The notes under the pieces are model-generated. The model searched no databases and was not told where the DNA came from. It saw only the letters and a list, made by a program, of their open reading frames with translations. From Massospora cicadina (Eukaryota; Entomophthoromycota; Entomophthoromycetes; Entomophthorales; Entomophthoraceae), in NCBI GenBank assembly GCA_022478985.1, contig JAKSZP010015914.1:1-64000 (forward strand): 64,000 nucleotides of DNA, written 5' to 3'. Positions 43,353 to 54,995 of this stretch are shown here, one piece after another (position 1 is the stretch's first letter; each line of letters opens with the position of its first letter). The position numbers and the translations under genes were made by a program.

Positions 43353-44050
43353 TCTATATATAAATGTATGTCTGTCTATTTTTATTCATCTTCTATGCAT
43401 TCCTATACTAATCATCAAACTGCAATAAAACTTTAGTGAGTTGTTGTGCGCATTCCTGCAAAGGTTTCTGGGTTTACACCCATTTCTATAGTAAATTAAA
43501 AAGGTTAATATGTAAGAAGTGAGACTCCTATATGTTTTTAATGGTAATCAGTATATTGTATGGCTGAGCAGTTTAATATTTGGTTAGTTAAATAGTTATT
43601 ACTATAAAAACTTACCCTTGAATTCTAACTAATCAATAGCATACTTTAAACTCCATAGACTAAATTAACGTGTTATTATTGTAATTGTCTATTTGGTGCT
43701 TTTATCAATTTTATAAATGCATAAATAGATATTGCAATTCTAAGTAAGTTGTATTCAAAATTAAATAAAAACCTAGGTATCATATTAAATATAAAGTTTC
43801 ATAATACTAATTATCTTAGTGATTATACGCCTGCTTAAAATGCAGAAAAACTACAGAATTACAAATTCAGCATAAAGAGAAGCACTTTAATAGTTTTTGG
43901 TTACTTTGAAAAAAATTACCAAGTAGTTGTTCTCATTATTCCATCTTAAATTACAGAAACTATAATTTCAATGCAAAGGTATGCGCTTTAATAATCTTTG
44001 TGTATATAGGTAAACCTACTATTGAATATTTTTATTTATTAGTTTAACAA
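43353..44050 (+). mobile_element. Helitron-like repeat copy
   Basis: Begins TCTATATATAAATGTATG then TCTGTCTATTTTT, and soon CAATAAAACTTTAGTGAGTT followed by GTTGTGCGCATTCCTGC. The same series is seen at 19764 and 44577. No clear CTAG hairpin end was found, so the right limit is approximate. Confidence 0.45.
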
Positions 44051-44576
44051 CAAAAAGTAGATTTTGTTGCTAATCTTATTGGATGTTTACTCTTAGAATG
44101 ACATTCTTAAATTAAGTGTGTTATTGAGATAATTTTAAGTAAACTTTTTAGTGGTTTTACTTTATCTTTTACTAACTTAAGTTATTGGTTTTTAAGTTAT
44201 TAGAAGTTTGTTTCCATTATGATCATCTGAGATTTGATTTGTTCATCAGTATTTTTCTGGTAAGATTTTTTGATGGTTATACGTATTTTTCACTAGATTC
44301 TTTTTTTCCATCATGTTATCACAATCATCTAAATGGTTGCAGATATCTTTTTAATGTGAGTTTTTCACTTGGTAATATCTTAGTAATTTTTAGGTTTTGA
44401 TTTCAGTGTAAACTATCATAATTGTCTATGCTTACTAACATCATCAGGGTAAGTTTAAGATTTTCTTACCTAATGAAAATAGTAGTTTTGTAGATTTTGA
44501 TTTTACTCTAAACTGTTATCATCCTGAACATTTGCTAAATCATTTTTCAAGGTACGTTTTGATCTTTTCTACTTGA

Positions 44577-45960
44577 TCTAATATATATAAATGAAAGTAT
44601 GTTTCTTTGTTTGTTTGTTTGTAACAAATGCCACTAATACCATTCATTTGATTTTGATGAAACTTTGATGAGTTGTTGTGCACACGCCTATAAAAGGTTT
44701 CTGAAATGTATAACCATTTTTTACAATAAATTAAGAGTTTTGTATGTAAGAGGTGAAAGTATTATATATTTCAATGTAATTGATATATTGTTAATAAATA
44801 TGCAATTTAACATCTAGGTGTTTTGATATTAAATGGTTTTGCTAAGTAATTAGTTATTGTTTAATTAATTATTAGGCCAATAGGTTTAGTAAGCAATTTA
44901 TGATTGGCTGATTTGATAAGCAAAAGGTTTTGGTAAGTTGTTAGTAGTTTTTGATTGTTTTGATAAGTTTAGTTTGGTTTTACCAAACAGTTGTGATTGG
45001 CTGATTTGGTATGTTTAATTAGTTTTAGCTAAGTCTTAGTGGTCTATCTATATTGATAGCTATTAATGATATTGCAATTGATAGTTAAGAATAATTTAAA
45101 ATAATGAACTAATGTATTTATCAAAATCATTTAAATAGTGTCATGCATCTGTGTTAATTTTTGTTTTCCTTGGATATTAAGATGATAAGTTCTGCATTTT
45201 TGAGTTGTTTTGAATTGAGTCTAATTTAAAATGCTTACATCTTAGAATGTGTTAGTTTGACTAGTGATTGTCCGTTTATTTTTTTCTGAAAAACTACTAT
45301 ACTTAATTTATATTATTGCAACTTCAAGTAACCTGTTTAATTTTTCCCCCCTAATCCTAATATCTGAGCAAAATTGGGTGGAATTGGTTCAGTGGTTAAA
45401 TGATGATATATCACATATATACAAATAATGATTCTTAGATATAAAAATGTTTTGGTTAGCAGTTTGGTGGTAACTGATTAACTCCATAGGTTTAATTATA
45501 ATCAGATGAGTGGTTATTGCTTTTTGGTCAAATTGTTAGATCTTTTGATTTTGGGTAAGTTGTTAGTAGTTTTTATTGATCCAATACTTTAATTTGATAA
45601 TACAATTGTTATTGTATTCTGGTTAGTTTTATGAAGCTAAATTCTAACTGTCCAATAGTTTTAAATTTGGGTTTTTCTTACGTTCAATTGGTTTTGGCTG
45701 AGTGATTGGTGGGTTTTGGTTGATTTAATAGGGTCTTTGGCATTGCTAAGTAGTTTGATAGTATTTGAGTTATCCAATAGATTTAATTAGTTTTGGCTAA
45801 GTGGTTTGTGGTTTTTAATTAATTTTATAGGTTTATTTATATTGGGTGAGAATTGGTGATTAATTGGTTAGATATGTTTAATGTTAATGAGTAAACAGTT
45901 AAATATTATCTATAATATAAACCTAAATTAATCAGTTCAAATTGTTTGGTAATAGATAAA
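44577..45960 (+). mobile_element. Helitron-like repeat region, one or two copies
   Basis: Begins TCTAATATATATAAATGAAA with GTTTGTTTGTTTG, then GATGAAACTTTGATGAGTTG. From about 44800 to 45060 and 45450 to 45900 it has degenerate repeats of the type TTTTGGTAAGTTGTTAGTAG / GGCTGAGTGATTGG. A motif ATTGGTTCAGTGGTTAAATG near 45380-45410 may mark the end of one copy. No gene is present. Confidence 0.4.
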
Positions 45961-46974
45961 CTTGAAAAACGCTGGATAATTCCAATAGTAATAATAAAAA
46001 AGATATATAGAAAACATAAAGCAAGCTAAAACAAAAGGATAGGATTATAACTAATATATTAGCTAAATTAAGCTCTATTTTTTATAAATTATTTTAATCA
46101 TTTATTATAGAGGCTTTTGTTATAAAGAACATTTAAGGCTGTACCCAGTTTTTGAAGTCATGTGTAATCATGCCTGATAAGTACGTTGTATTTATTCACT
46201 TTAGAGATGATGCATCAGAAGGATGCCATGGTTTATTTGGAGGAAGTTGTGCTAATGTCTTGACTTCACCATGATCCTATTGGGTGCCTTTTTCTTCCAA
46301 TTGCTCATTAGACATATTGCATAAAGGTTATCAGAGAACACCTATACAATAGATAACTAGATGATGCTCTAAGTTCACCATGCAACAGATTTTCAGGTAG
46401 GTAGGAGGGCAGCGTGGGTGCTTCAGTGGTCGTCCATACTTTATCCATAATGCCTTATTCTGAAGGCTGGAGTGTATGGGGTTCTTCTACATTGTAACAG
46501 GTTATCTAGTTGCTAATTTTGTTCAGTAGTGCATGGGTTGGTACCGTTAACCTCTTTGACCATTGAGCAATATATGAAATTGTATCAATCAGCAATAGCT
46601 GGCCAGGAAAGGGCTTGTTGCATTCATATAGGACTGTCATGGTTGATCAACAAAAATAGAGCTTCTCTTACCTACTCCACCCATTATTTTACCATTTCAA
46701 AAGTAGTTGGTTGTATTATCTGCACTCTTCACTTCTTGTGGCAATGCAATGAATATGACACTTCTGATTGCAATGATTACAAGTCATGATGGTGACATTG
46801 TGCCTTTGAGCGTCATGTGCACTTTTGGCTTTTAGGTATGGAGATGTGGTATGCCACGTCCTGGTGGGGTGAATCAGCGCACTGGTGGAGGAAACAGTGT
46901 TTCATTCCACATTTGGGGGTGAAAGGAAGTGGTGAGTTGGTGAAAGTAATTGGCAATTTTGGGTTTGTTCATAT
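45961..46974. other. Unassigned DNA before the solo LTR
   Basis: An 86-codon frame at 46529-46789 has no recognisable domain and no support. I see no repeat partner in the window. Confidence 0.35.
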
Positions 46975-46979
46975 CTCAT

Positions 46980-48177
46980 TGTAGAGCAGGAGCCATCACA
47001 TAGAAGAGTTCTTGTGGCTTCACAGCTGATGTCATTTCAATTCTTACATATCCTTCTGATTTAATACTTGTCCCTCCTATCACATGGGCTTTTAAAGTGA
47101 ATCATTTAGCTTATTTAATATGGGTCTCATTTTCAGGTGAACAGCAAGTAAGGATTAGACTGGCCCGCCAGCCCAGATGCCAGAGCACCCAAATGCCAAA
47201 CCAGAATGCCAGAGGCACTGCTGCTGGTATGACGAATATGGAACTGGAAGGGAGCTTAATTTTAATCAGATAAAAACTAAATTTTGGGGAGGGTTGTTTT
47301 TATTGGAAAATTTAAGGAAGGAGAATCAACCAACAATTTTCTCAGTGCAAAGCGACTGATTAAATAGTCATCAATTTGGAGGGAAACAAGCCGGGATCAG
47401 GTCCCACAAGTTTGACCCAAGCAGCGAATTATTTGGGAATGGGTGGGTTAGTTCCCTGGGAACTGACATCACAAAACTTGGCGGCAGGCTGAATTGCAGT
47501 CAGTTCAACATCAAATGTCCAAACCAAAGATCAGCTACATTTCTGATGGTTGACATGACGGCGTTTGGCCTGACAAATGGCGGGAATTCCCAAAGAACAC
47601 CCCACATATGGGTGGACCCATTTGGTTGGGAACGGGTTCAGGATGCCCAACCTCCCCATGCTCAGTCGCTGGGCTGTTCATTCAGTCAGTAGCATTGCAT
47701 CAAGCGCAACGCCCAGTTTGCTGGCAGGAAGCTTTGAAACCTTGTCAATGGTGTCTGATGCTATCACCTGCCCATTGGGGGTGATGCCTGACAGATTTGG
47801 GAGGGGGAAATTTTTTGCTCATTTTGTTAACCAAATTGCAACCATAGGGCATTCCAGCCAATAGATTGGTATTCATACCTTTTTGACCATTTGAAATCTG
47901 AGCATCGGGCTGATTGCCACTCAAATTAGTTCCAATTAATTCCATTTTGGCAATCTCAGTGCAGATTTCACTGATTCCTCATAACAGTTCTGCTGAGGAG
48001 AGTGTGGGTACCAGAAGCATGATCCAAAGCGGAAGGGCTGTTACCCAGCGCTCATCTACCATGTGAGCGAGATCGCCCTGAGTAATGAGGGGTATGACCA
48101 TCCTCTTTGGTACCTTCTTGCTCAGGAATGGAAAAATGGCCCAATCGATGCCTAGAGGACGTTCACAGGGACTTACA
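46980..48177 (-). repeat. Solo LTR of the G4/G6 lineage
   Basis: 1198 bp flanked by a perfect 5-bp duplication CTCAT (46975-46979 and 48178-48182). The plus strand starts TGTAGAGCAGG and ends GGACTTACA. On the minus strand it starts TGTAAGTCCCTGTG, and a short way in matches the G6 and G4 LTRs (the segment that would read VIPLITQGDLAHMVDER). There is no internal coding region on either side, so it is the product of LTR-LTR recombination. Confidence 0.85.
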
Positions 48178-48182
48178 CTCAT

Positions 48183-49111
48183 TGTATTTTAACCCAATAG
48201 CAAGGAAATTGTCCTTGAAAAAAGCCTTCCTCTCCCTTCCTCAAAGAGCCTTAGTATGACCTGTTTGATTTCCTGTTAAAAACAGAGCTATCCTCCAAGT
48301 AGAAAGTAACTTAGTTGGCACTTTTGATGTTTAGGGTAGAGAATAAAAGTTTTATTTTATGGCAATTTAACGTTCCCTCCATGAAAAACTCAATTTTCCT
48401 GAAGTATTCATGTTTTTTCCAATATAGATGAAGGAGAGGAGTTTGTTAGTGGTAATGTACTTCCCTTTTGGAGCCAAGCGGTGAGAAGAATATCTTATGG
48501 TGCCTCTATATTTTGGGAAAACTGATTTGGGAAAGTATTAGAAGCATTGCATGAAGGGATAATTACTGAATGCACAAGCACTACCTTATATATTAGAGAA
48601 ATTACTCTAAGAGGGATCCCTTAAGGGAAAGCGAATTTTTTGCATTAGCAACTTTTTTTAAATTGTCTTAAATTCATTAATTATTTGTTTAATGTCTTAC
48701 CCGTGTTATATCAGAGGTTAGTTATTTTCAGATGACTTACCCATTCAAGGGCGTTGTCCAGAGTAGCCATAGCCAAGTATTTTGGTGTTTGGAGTTCTGG
48801 AGCCTAGCATGTGTGTCTTATAGCTGGTTGTTAAATTGTATAATACCATGACATATATACTTAAATAATTCACCATGGGTGGAAATTTGCTCTTAATCTG
48901 GAGTAAATGAGGTTGTAGTGAATTACACTAAGTGAAGTTATTGTATTAGTGGACACCTATAATGAGCATCAAGTAAAACTATGGTGCAGAAATGATAAAA
49001 GGTTTGACCACTTGTACATTAGAATATCAATATGAGGATTGCTACCCTCTAGAGGCAAATTAAAATAAATAAATACTAACAAGTTCAGGTAGCATCTCTA
49101 TCACTGGCAGA
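48183..49111. other. Unassigned DNA between the solo LTR and G5
   Basis: No gene recognised. A stretch near 48530-48600 could be a remnant of a gypsy RT entry but is too weak to call. Confidence 0.35.
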
Positions 49112-49116
49112 GTCAC

Positions 49117-49675
49117 TGTTGGAGATATAACTGTGATGAACAATTAAAATCATTATTAAGATTTGATGTCTCAGTCTAATAAGATCTTAAAAATTCCGTC
49201 AGAGATATCCAATTCTCAGATAGACTGACAATTGACCCTTCAGAGTTATTGGACTCCTCTGAAGGATGAAGCTAAGCAATCCAAAGGGGCTAAGCCCTCC
49301 ACAAGAAGGTCAATCCCATCTTTTAAGAACCTTATCAGATCTGACCATTACAAGTATATTAATAATAATCAGCAATATTGATCCTCTATTAGAAAAGAAA
49401 TTCCTCAGTTGAAGCACAAAGATCCAAACAAAAAACTATCATATCTAACCCCATAAATATCCCTCATTTTTAACTAATAAGGTACCACTTATTTAGTCTC
49501 ATGTAGCTTGATTTTGGGAAATCATAGCAATGTTCAGTATTCCAACTGGAATTTATTATTGCAACGAAACTAATAACTTCGTTGCCTTGTTTCCACCTTT
49601 GCTAGACCCATGAAACTAATAATTTTGTAGCCTTCATAGTGCCTGAATATTGCAATTTCTCATAAAATTCCAATA
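49117..49675 (+). repeat. 5' LTR of G5
   Basis: 559 bp starting TGTTGGAGATATAACTGTG and ending TTCCAATA. Long blocks match 56646-57222, for example GACCCTTCAGAGTTAT and CCTCCACAAGAAGGT. Confidence 0.9.
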
Positions 49676-49676
49676 C

Positions 49677-49694
49677 TGGTACTTTCTACCAGGT
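49677..49694 (+). promoter_or_regulatory. Primer-binding site of G5
   Basis: TGGTACTTTCTACCAGGT begins one base after the LTR. It differs from the TGGTGCTCACTA site of G1-G3, so G5 probably used another tRNA. Confidence 0.55.
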
Positions 49695-50004
49695 CTGCTT
49701 CTGAGGCTACCTGGTGAAAACATATTTTCACAATGATTAATCCATCTATCAAAGAAAGCCCCTCTTTTGAGGAATCAATGAGTATCACCTAATGGGTACA
49801 CTCCAACAGGCAGGAGATGCCTTCCGCCAATATCAGTGATTTTCATTTTTGAGAATCTATGGACTAGGCCATTGAGGGCCCTGACCAAGGTATTATCAAT
49901 TTCAATATGCAGATGTGGAAGAAACGGTCAAGGGCTTAATAAGGGGGGCTATTAAGCTCTGTGCCCATCCTAACCAAGACTGAGCATTTAAGGTTGCATC
50001 TAAT

Positions 50005-50460
50005 ATGATGGACTTGTATAACAGAGCGGTTATACAAAATACCAAAGTTGGTTTGGCTAGAACAGAGCAGTATTTCCAGCAGTACGTGCATCCCGCCATT
50101 CATCACATACATCATATTTTGGGGTTACATCATCTTGAGATTCACCGCCAGGTGACCCTGGTGCAACAATTTCATTCTCAGCTATCCTCTTTCTACAAGA
50201 ATGCTTCTAACTTTGATCAGGATAATCGGGAAGCCATACTTGATAATAGGAGGGAAATCAATTCTAAACATAACCATCTGGTGAGAATTGAAAATGGAGT
50301 TGTGGGTTACATCGGCCAAGACGTATCTCAACATGTTAATGATGTCACTAATTCTATTCAACACCAAATCAATACCATAAATATTAGAGTAATCAACAAC
50401 TGGGACTATTGCAGGACCAACTTGAGGAATGCTTTGTTATACTCAACAGGCTACTTCAAC
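50005..50460 (+). pseudogene. G5 ORF1 N-terminal coiled-coil domain
   Basis: About 150 codons open in frame from 50005. The product is Gln/His/Asn-rich and helical (TEQYFQQYVHPAIHHIHHIL, later QDVSQHVNDVTNSIQHQINT) with heptad-like spacing, so a coiled coil is likely. It precedes the collagen-like segment and has no counterpart in G1 or G2, whose gag begins directly with a short ALENQ helix. The true frame shifts near 50460-50490; the remainder of the open frame to 50563 is the wrong frame across the Gly-rich DNA. Confidence 0.6.
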
Positions 50461-50489
50461 TTGTTTAACTTGTGGATAATATTTGAGAA

Positions 50490-50671
50490 GGTGGACCCGG
50501 TCCTGTTGGTACTCCTGGATCTCTGGGATCACTTAGTTCTCCTTTGGTGGCCCCAGGACCCCTAGTGAACAAAGTCCTCAAGGACCTGCAGGTCAACAAG
50601 GCTCCCCTGGGCCTGCAGGTCATGATGGTTCACAAGGACCCCCAGGACCTCCTGGTCCCCCCAGCCCAATG
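50490..50671 (+). pseudogene. Collagen-like Gly-X-Y segment in G5 ORF1
   Basis: Two blocks in different frames. Block 1 (50490-50561) reads GGP GPV GTP GSL GSL then SSP. Block 2 (50573-50671) reads SPQ followed by nine perfect Gly-X-Y triplets: GPA GQQ GSP GPA GHD GSQ and three GPP. A single small frameshift lies between them at about 50562-50572. Block 2 runs straight into VQNSDPLSLLVTRVQALENQ, which resembles the gag start of G1 (RIAALENQLASA). The segment therefore looks like an extension fused to the front of gag. Collagen-like triplets form trimeric stalks in many proteins; a trimeric Gag is my inference. Confidence 0.75.
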
Positions 50672-51836
50672 CTTTCAGTTCAAAACTCTGACCCTTTGAG
50701 TCTACTGGTAACAAGAGTGCAGGCGTTAGAAAACCAAATCTGAGCCATAGCTCAAGGACGTTTCTTATCTCTAGAAGGCCTTCCGCTAACCCAGATTATT
50801 CACTAACCAACTTATTGGATGGTGTTAATAACAATTAACATCTATGCAATGCTAACCAATCTACGTAAGAAACTCAGTTTGCAATATTAGCAGCTTCTAT
50901 TGATTGGTTAACTGCTAAATACGGAGTACTTGAGAATAAGCAAGAAGAGATGCTTGATGCAATTTATAACTTAAATCATCCGCCTGCAAATGACCATATT
51001 ACACAATGGGTCCAAAATTCACAAGATGTTCTCCACCATATATGACAACAAGTTGACTAAATTTCTGCTCAAGTCCATATCCCTGAGTACAAATCCTCCA
51101 AAGCTGATCCAGTCATAGTATATGGCATACACATCTTAAGCAATAAACCCACCACTTTCAAACCTACCTTTAAGGATAAGTTTGATCTAGATGAAGGTAA
51201 CATTCTTCTTTTCTATTTATCTATGAGCGAGCAATAGATGGGGCGATGGATCAACAGAAAGTTCATCATATAACTTCTTGTTTAAGCCTATTTGCTCAAG
51301 AAATCATGGTTCCTCACCTTAAGGTTCGCAATAAGTGGGCTCAAGTGAAAATCGCCCTTTACTAAGGAATTCAGGAGTGATAAAATTATATCTAATCAAA
51401 AGCAAGCCCTATGAGCATCCAAGTCAAGCAAGGAGAGTCAATTCAAGATTTTGCTAAGAGATTTTATCATGAGGCCCAGACTCTCACTACTTGTGATTGT
51501 ATTATCATAGATGATGCCATTTCAGCTGTGATGAGTGCATTTGCTTCTCGTACTCAGTTGTTAATACATTTAAAATCTCTTAAAGGAAATTTCAAATCTA
51601 TTCTCAACATCAAAGAGGTGTTGATGGAGATTCCTAATGGTGTGGTGAAACTGACCGCTACTAATAACCCTTGTTCTTATATCCATGTGATGCTTCCTAG
51701 ACCCAAACCTAAACCTAAGAAGGACCCTTGCAGCTATTTCAGTCTAGTGGGTTATATTGAAACTCAACGTTGGAAGAAACAAGATGAAGAGTCAAAAAGG
51801 AGGAGTCATCATAGGGCAAGAGTCTCCCTGTTCTGA
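50672..51836 (+). pseudogene. G5 gag core
   Basis: After the ALENQ helix the frames are broken until 51411-51836, which encodes QVKQGESIQDFAKRFYHEAQ, the same gag signature as G1 (GESIPSFVERFYSKVQ). A basic linker (PRPKPKPKKDPCSYFSLVGY) holds a damaged zinc knuckle, with only one of the Cys-x2-Cys pair kept. The N-terminal capsid part is full of stops. Confidence 0.7.
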
Positions 51837-51999
51837 CCTACCTCCTGTGCCTCAATCGCAATCTTTTAATACTCCTAAAGACTGTTATGTGATATCTGCT
51901 CCTGTTAAACTTGTTATCCCTGATGATTTATCCAATAAAGATACTATTTCTTCTTATGTTTCTTTTTTATCTTCTAATTCAATTTGACCATTTAGTCTC

Positions 52000-52290
52000 T
52001 TGGTATTTTCAATCCCGCACTTTGGCACTGATATGACCCAGGTGGAAGTCATAGTACACAAAGTAAAAGTTTTGGCTATCATTGACATGTTATCACCCAT
52101 AAATGTGATCTCGTCCAGGCTTATGATAAGAATCAAAGTGGCGCCGGACTTAAATCATTCTCAAGCCTATAGAATTACTAATCTTTCATATACTAAGTCC
52201 ATAAAAAATTATTCTTCCCTTCCAATGCGCTTTGTAAAGTTAGTTATTACGGCCCCTACAGTAGTGTTGGACAAAACCTGCTATGACTTG
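52000..52290 (+). pseudogene. G5 retropepsin-like protease, first half
   Basis: Open from 52000, with VEVIVHKVKVLAIIDMLSPI then NVISSRLMIRIKVAPDL, aligned with the G1 protease. The Asp is kept but the following Gly is lost (DMLS), so activity is doubtful. It ends at VVLDKTCYDL, where a solo LTR is inserted; the second half begins at 53421. Confidence 0.75.
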
Positions 52291-53420
52291 TGTTGGGAAT
52301 TTTGCCCATATTCCCAGCCTGCTAGATTAACTGGTGTCGCTAGGGGAAAATTCCCTAAGGCGAAGTGAGTCATAAATTGGTTGGCCCAAGTTTTGGAGGA
52401 ACTATGTTCAGAGATTTTGGGATATTCACCTGGTCATATCCATTGGGGATCGATCTGGATGAATACCTAAGATCTCATTGGGTGGAGTGGCCAACGAAAT
52501 AGGGGCATCTGATAGTGATTAACTATCAGGTGTACTGATTAGGATCGGTCAGGTTTCATCACTGACTGATTAGGAATGAATAGTGAGTTGTGAGGCGAGT
52601 GATGCCACCTGCAACTAGCAAATTGATCGGTTGATGAAGTGACCTGCCATAATGGGTAAAGAGTTCCATAACCTAAGCAGGTCACTAGCCAATTATGGTT
52701 GGTTTGCTTATATTGAGAGGAAAACATTAGGGACACGTTTTCTGACTCTTTCTGTTTGAAGTCTTGAGGATGTCCAATGACAGAATCCTAGCCAGGATGG
52801 GGAAGATTATCACTGCTGAGATAGGGAAGGGTGATTCAATGGAAACAGCTGCCATTTCATTGAAGAGGTGTCAACTGAGGGTTAGACAGCCAAATCCCCT
52901 ACTATATAATTCCCTAGGATTCACTATTAATAAAAAGTATTAATACCAACAGCATTATTAATAATATTATCGATTTGGTGTATAGTTAGAATATCAGCTT
53001 CCATTGTGACGTTCCATCTCAAGGATAATATTTCAGAAGGCAATAATTGGAAGTCTCTCAGAGAGAAGAGTAGAGATTCAAGTGGAGATCTAGAGATGAA
53101 GGGAACCACAATCAGGGATAGCTGCCGACTGTGTGTTGGGCTGAAAGAGACTGTCACCAGGGTATCTGAACAAAGAGCTGGTGGACAGGAATATAGGGAA
53201 CAAATTCCTACAAGTACAACTTACAGAGTATTTAATTGGAAGTACTGGCCAAAGCGTTGGGCCTAATAATAGTTCAAACTCAACTACAGATAATAGTCTC
53301 CATACTATTATTGATTAATACATTCTATACAACGCGAAGTGCATGAGGAAATCAAACCTGTGCAGTAAAAAGGTTACTGGGTTGATGACCAATAATCAAC
53401 CACTTAAGTAAATTTTTACA
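52291..53420 (+). repeat. Solo LTR of the G2 family inside the G5 protease
   Basis: 1130 bp from TGTTGGGAATTTTGCCC to AATTTTTACA, flanked by a perfect duplication ACTTG (52286-52290 and 53421-53425). It is collinear with the G2 LTRs but more diverged. Its removal restores a continuous protease frame, which confirms the boundaries. It shows that the G2 family was active after G5 had inserted. Confidence 0.95.
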
Positions 53421-54200
53421 ACTTGCTTTTGGGAACCAAATTTCTTATTGATTTTGATGCAATAATTAGTCTTAAGGAAAATTATTTTTCTTTAGTTGAT
53501 ACCAAGTATTTTAATTTTGAAAGATGTCCCCAATAGCAAAGGTAAACTCAAACAATGAGTTTGCTTATTGAAATATCCTACTTCTATCTCTCATCTTGAA
53601 TACCGAATTTTGGGACCTGTACTATTCTTCCGCCTCCTTCAGCTTGTGCCTCTGAAAGAATGCCTTTATACTCTAACAATTTGATTACTATTTCTTCAAA
53701 AGCTCAAATATAATTGATATTAGAGTACAAGTACTTGTGCCAGCTGATCATGTATTTGAAAATCTCCAGTAATAGTAATCCAACTCATTTGAAGGCCTTA
53801 ACCTGCCCTGGTATCCTTGACCCCGCTTATAATGGGACTTTTCTAGTCTTACTAGCTAATATCAACTCTAGACCTATGTGATTGAATTGAAGTAGCCCTA
53901 TTGCTTTCTGTGTGGCATACTCCTGTGAATGAAATTTTATTCATCTCAGGATGTGGGGATTTACTTGATTTTGGGTTGGGAGAATCTCCTATCATTACTA
54001 GAGTTGAAGTAGAATTTGGAGATACACTTACTACAGAACAACAGTATGAAGCTGAGGCTCTAATTGAAGGTTATGTGGATATATTACAAGGGTTCTGGAG
54101 ATTTTGGGATAATGAAAGATGTGAAGCGTCAGGTGAAAACTGGGGATATTCCCCCTATTTGAGCCTGGCCTTACACAAATCTAAAGTTGAGGAGGCATAG
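53421..54200 (+). pseudogene. G5 protease second half and RT linker
   Basis: Starts with LLLGTKFLIDFDA, the second conserved protease strand. Broken frames follow. 53901-54200 is open and encodes an acidic linker (DTLTTEQQYEAEALIEGYVD) that corresponds to the start of the gypsy RT region. Confidence 0.65.
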
Positions 54201-54204
54201 ATCT

Positions 54205-54960
54205 CAGTGGAATTGAAACAACTTCTCAATGTGGGGCTACTAACGCCTTCTCAAAGTCCATGGGCTTCCCCTCTACTTCTCACTCAATAAAGGAGGAGGT
54301 CATAGAGTGGTTATGAACTACCATTGTCTTAATGCTCTTACTAAAAGGATCATTATCCCCTACCTCACATTGATGATTCCTTAAAACTATTGTCTGGGTC
54401 ACAGTTATTATCAGCCATGGACCTTGCTAGTGGCTATTGGAAAATTGACCTGGCTCTGGAAGACCATCAGAAATGCGCCTTAATTTCTAGTGAGGGGTTA
54501 TTTGAACCTACTCATATGCTGCAGGAGCTCTGTAATGCCCCTGATACTTTTCAAAAAGCCATGGATGGCTTCTTTGGGTATTTGAAACTTTCCTGCGCTT
54601 TAGTTTGTTTAGACGATTTTTGTTTTCTCTTGCACTTTTAATGAGCATTTAGCTTATTTAAAAGAAGTACTTGGCCAAATGTGCTGCGCTTCGCTTAAGC
54701 TAAATCCATCTAAGTGTGCATCTCTAAAGCTGAGATGGAATTCTTAGGCCATAAAGTTAATCATGATGGGAGTTTAACCTTATCAAATAAGATACAAGCT
54801 GATTAAGACATGCCAGTTCCTAAAAGCTTGCGTGATATTAAAGTTCCTTTAGGGATGGTTGGTTATTACTGACAATTCATCCCCCATTTTGCTGAGATTG
54901 CGGAGCCTTTAAATTATTTATTGCACAAGGAAGTTCCTTTCTTATGGAAGAATTGCAACA
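54205..54960 (+). pseudogene. G5 reverse transcriptase
   Basis: The entry ELKQLLNVGLLTPSQSPWAS lies at about 54210-54270. 54390-54641 has LLSAMDLASGYWKIDLALED, LCNAPDTFQKAMDGFF and the catalytic region ALVCLDDFCF (C-L-D-D). Thumb remnants (EMEFLGHKVN-like, MVGYY-like) follow to 54900. Frame changes and stops are present, but both active-site Asp are kept. Confidence 0.82.
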
Positions 54961-54995
54961 GCAAGCTTTTTATCTTTTTCATCAAGATTTAGTTA

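Noticed and set aside
46529..46789. 86-codon plus-strand frame.
   Set aside because: No recognisable motif and no repeat partner. Length is within chance for this composition.
47577..47864. 95-codon plus-strand frame, and 48182-47979 on the minus strand.
   Set aside because: Both lie within or at the edge of the solo LTR 46980-48177.
50461..50563. C-terminal 34 residues of the frame starting at 50005 (Leu/Trp-rich).
   Set aside because: They are the wrong frame across the Gly-X-Y coding DNA.
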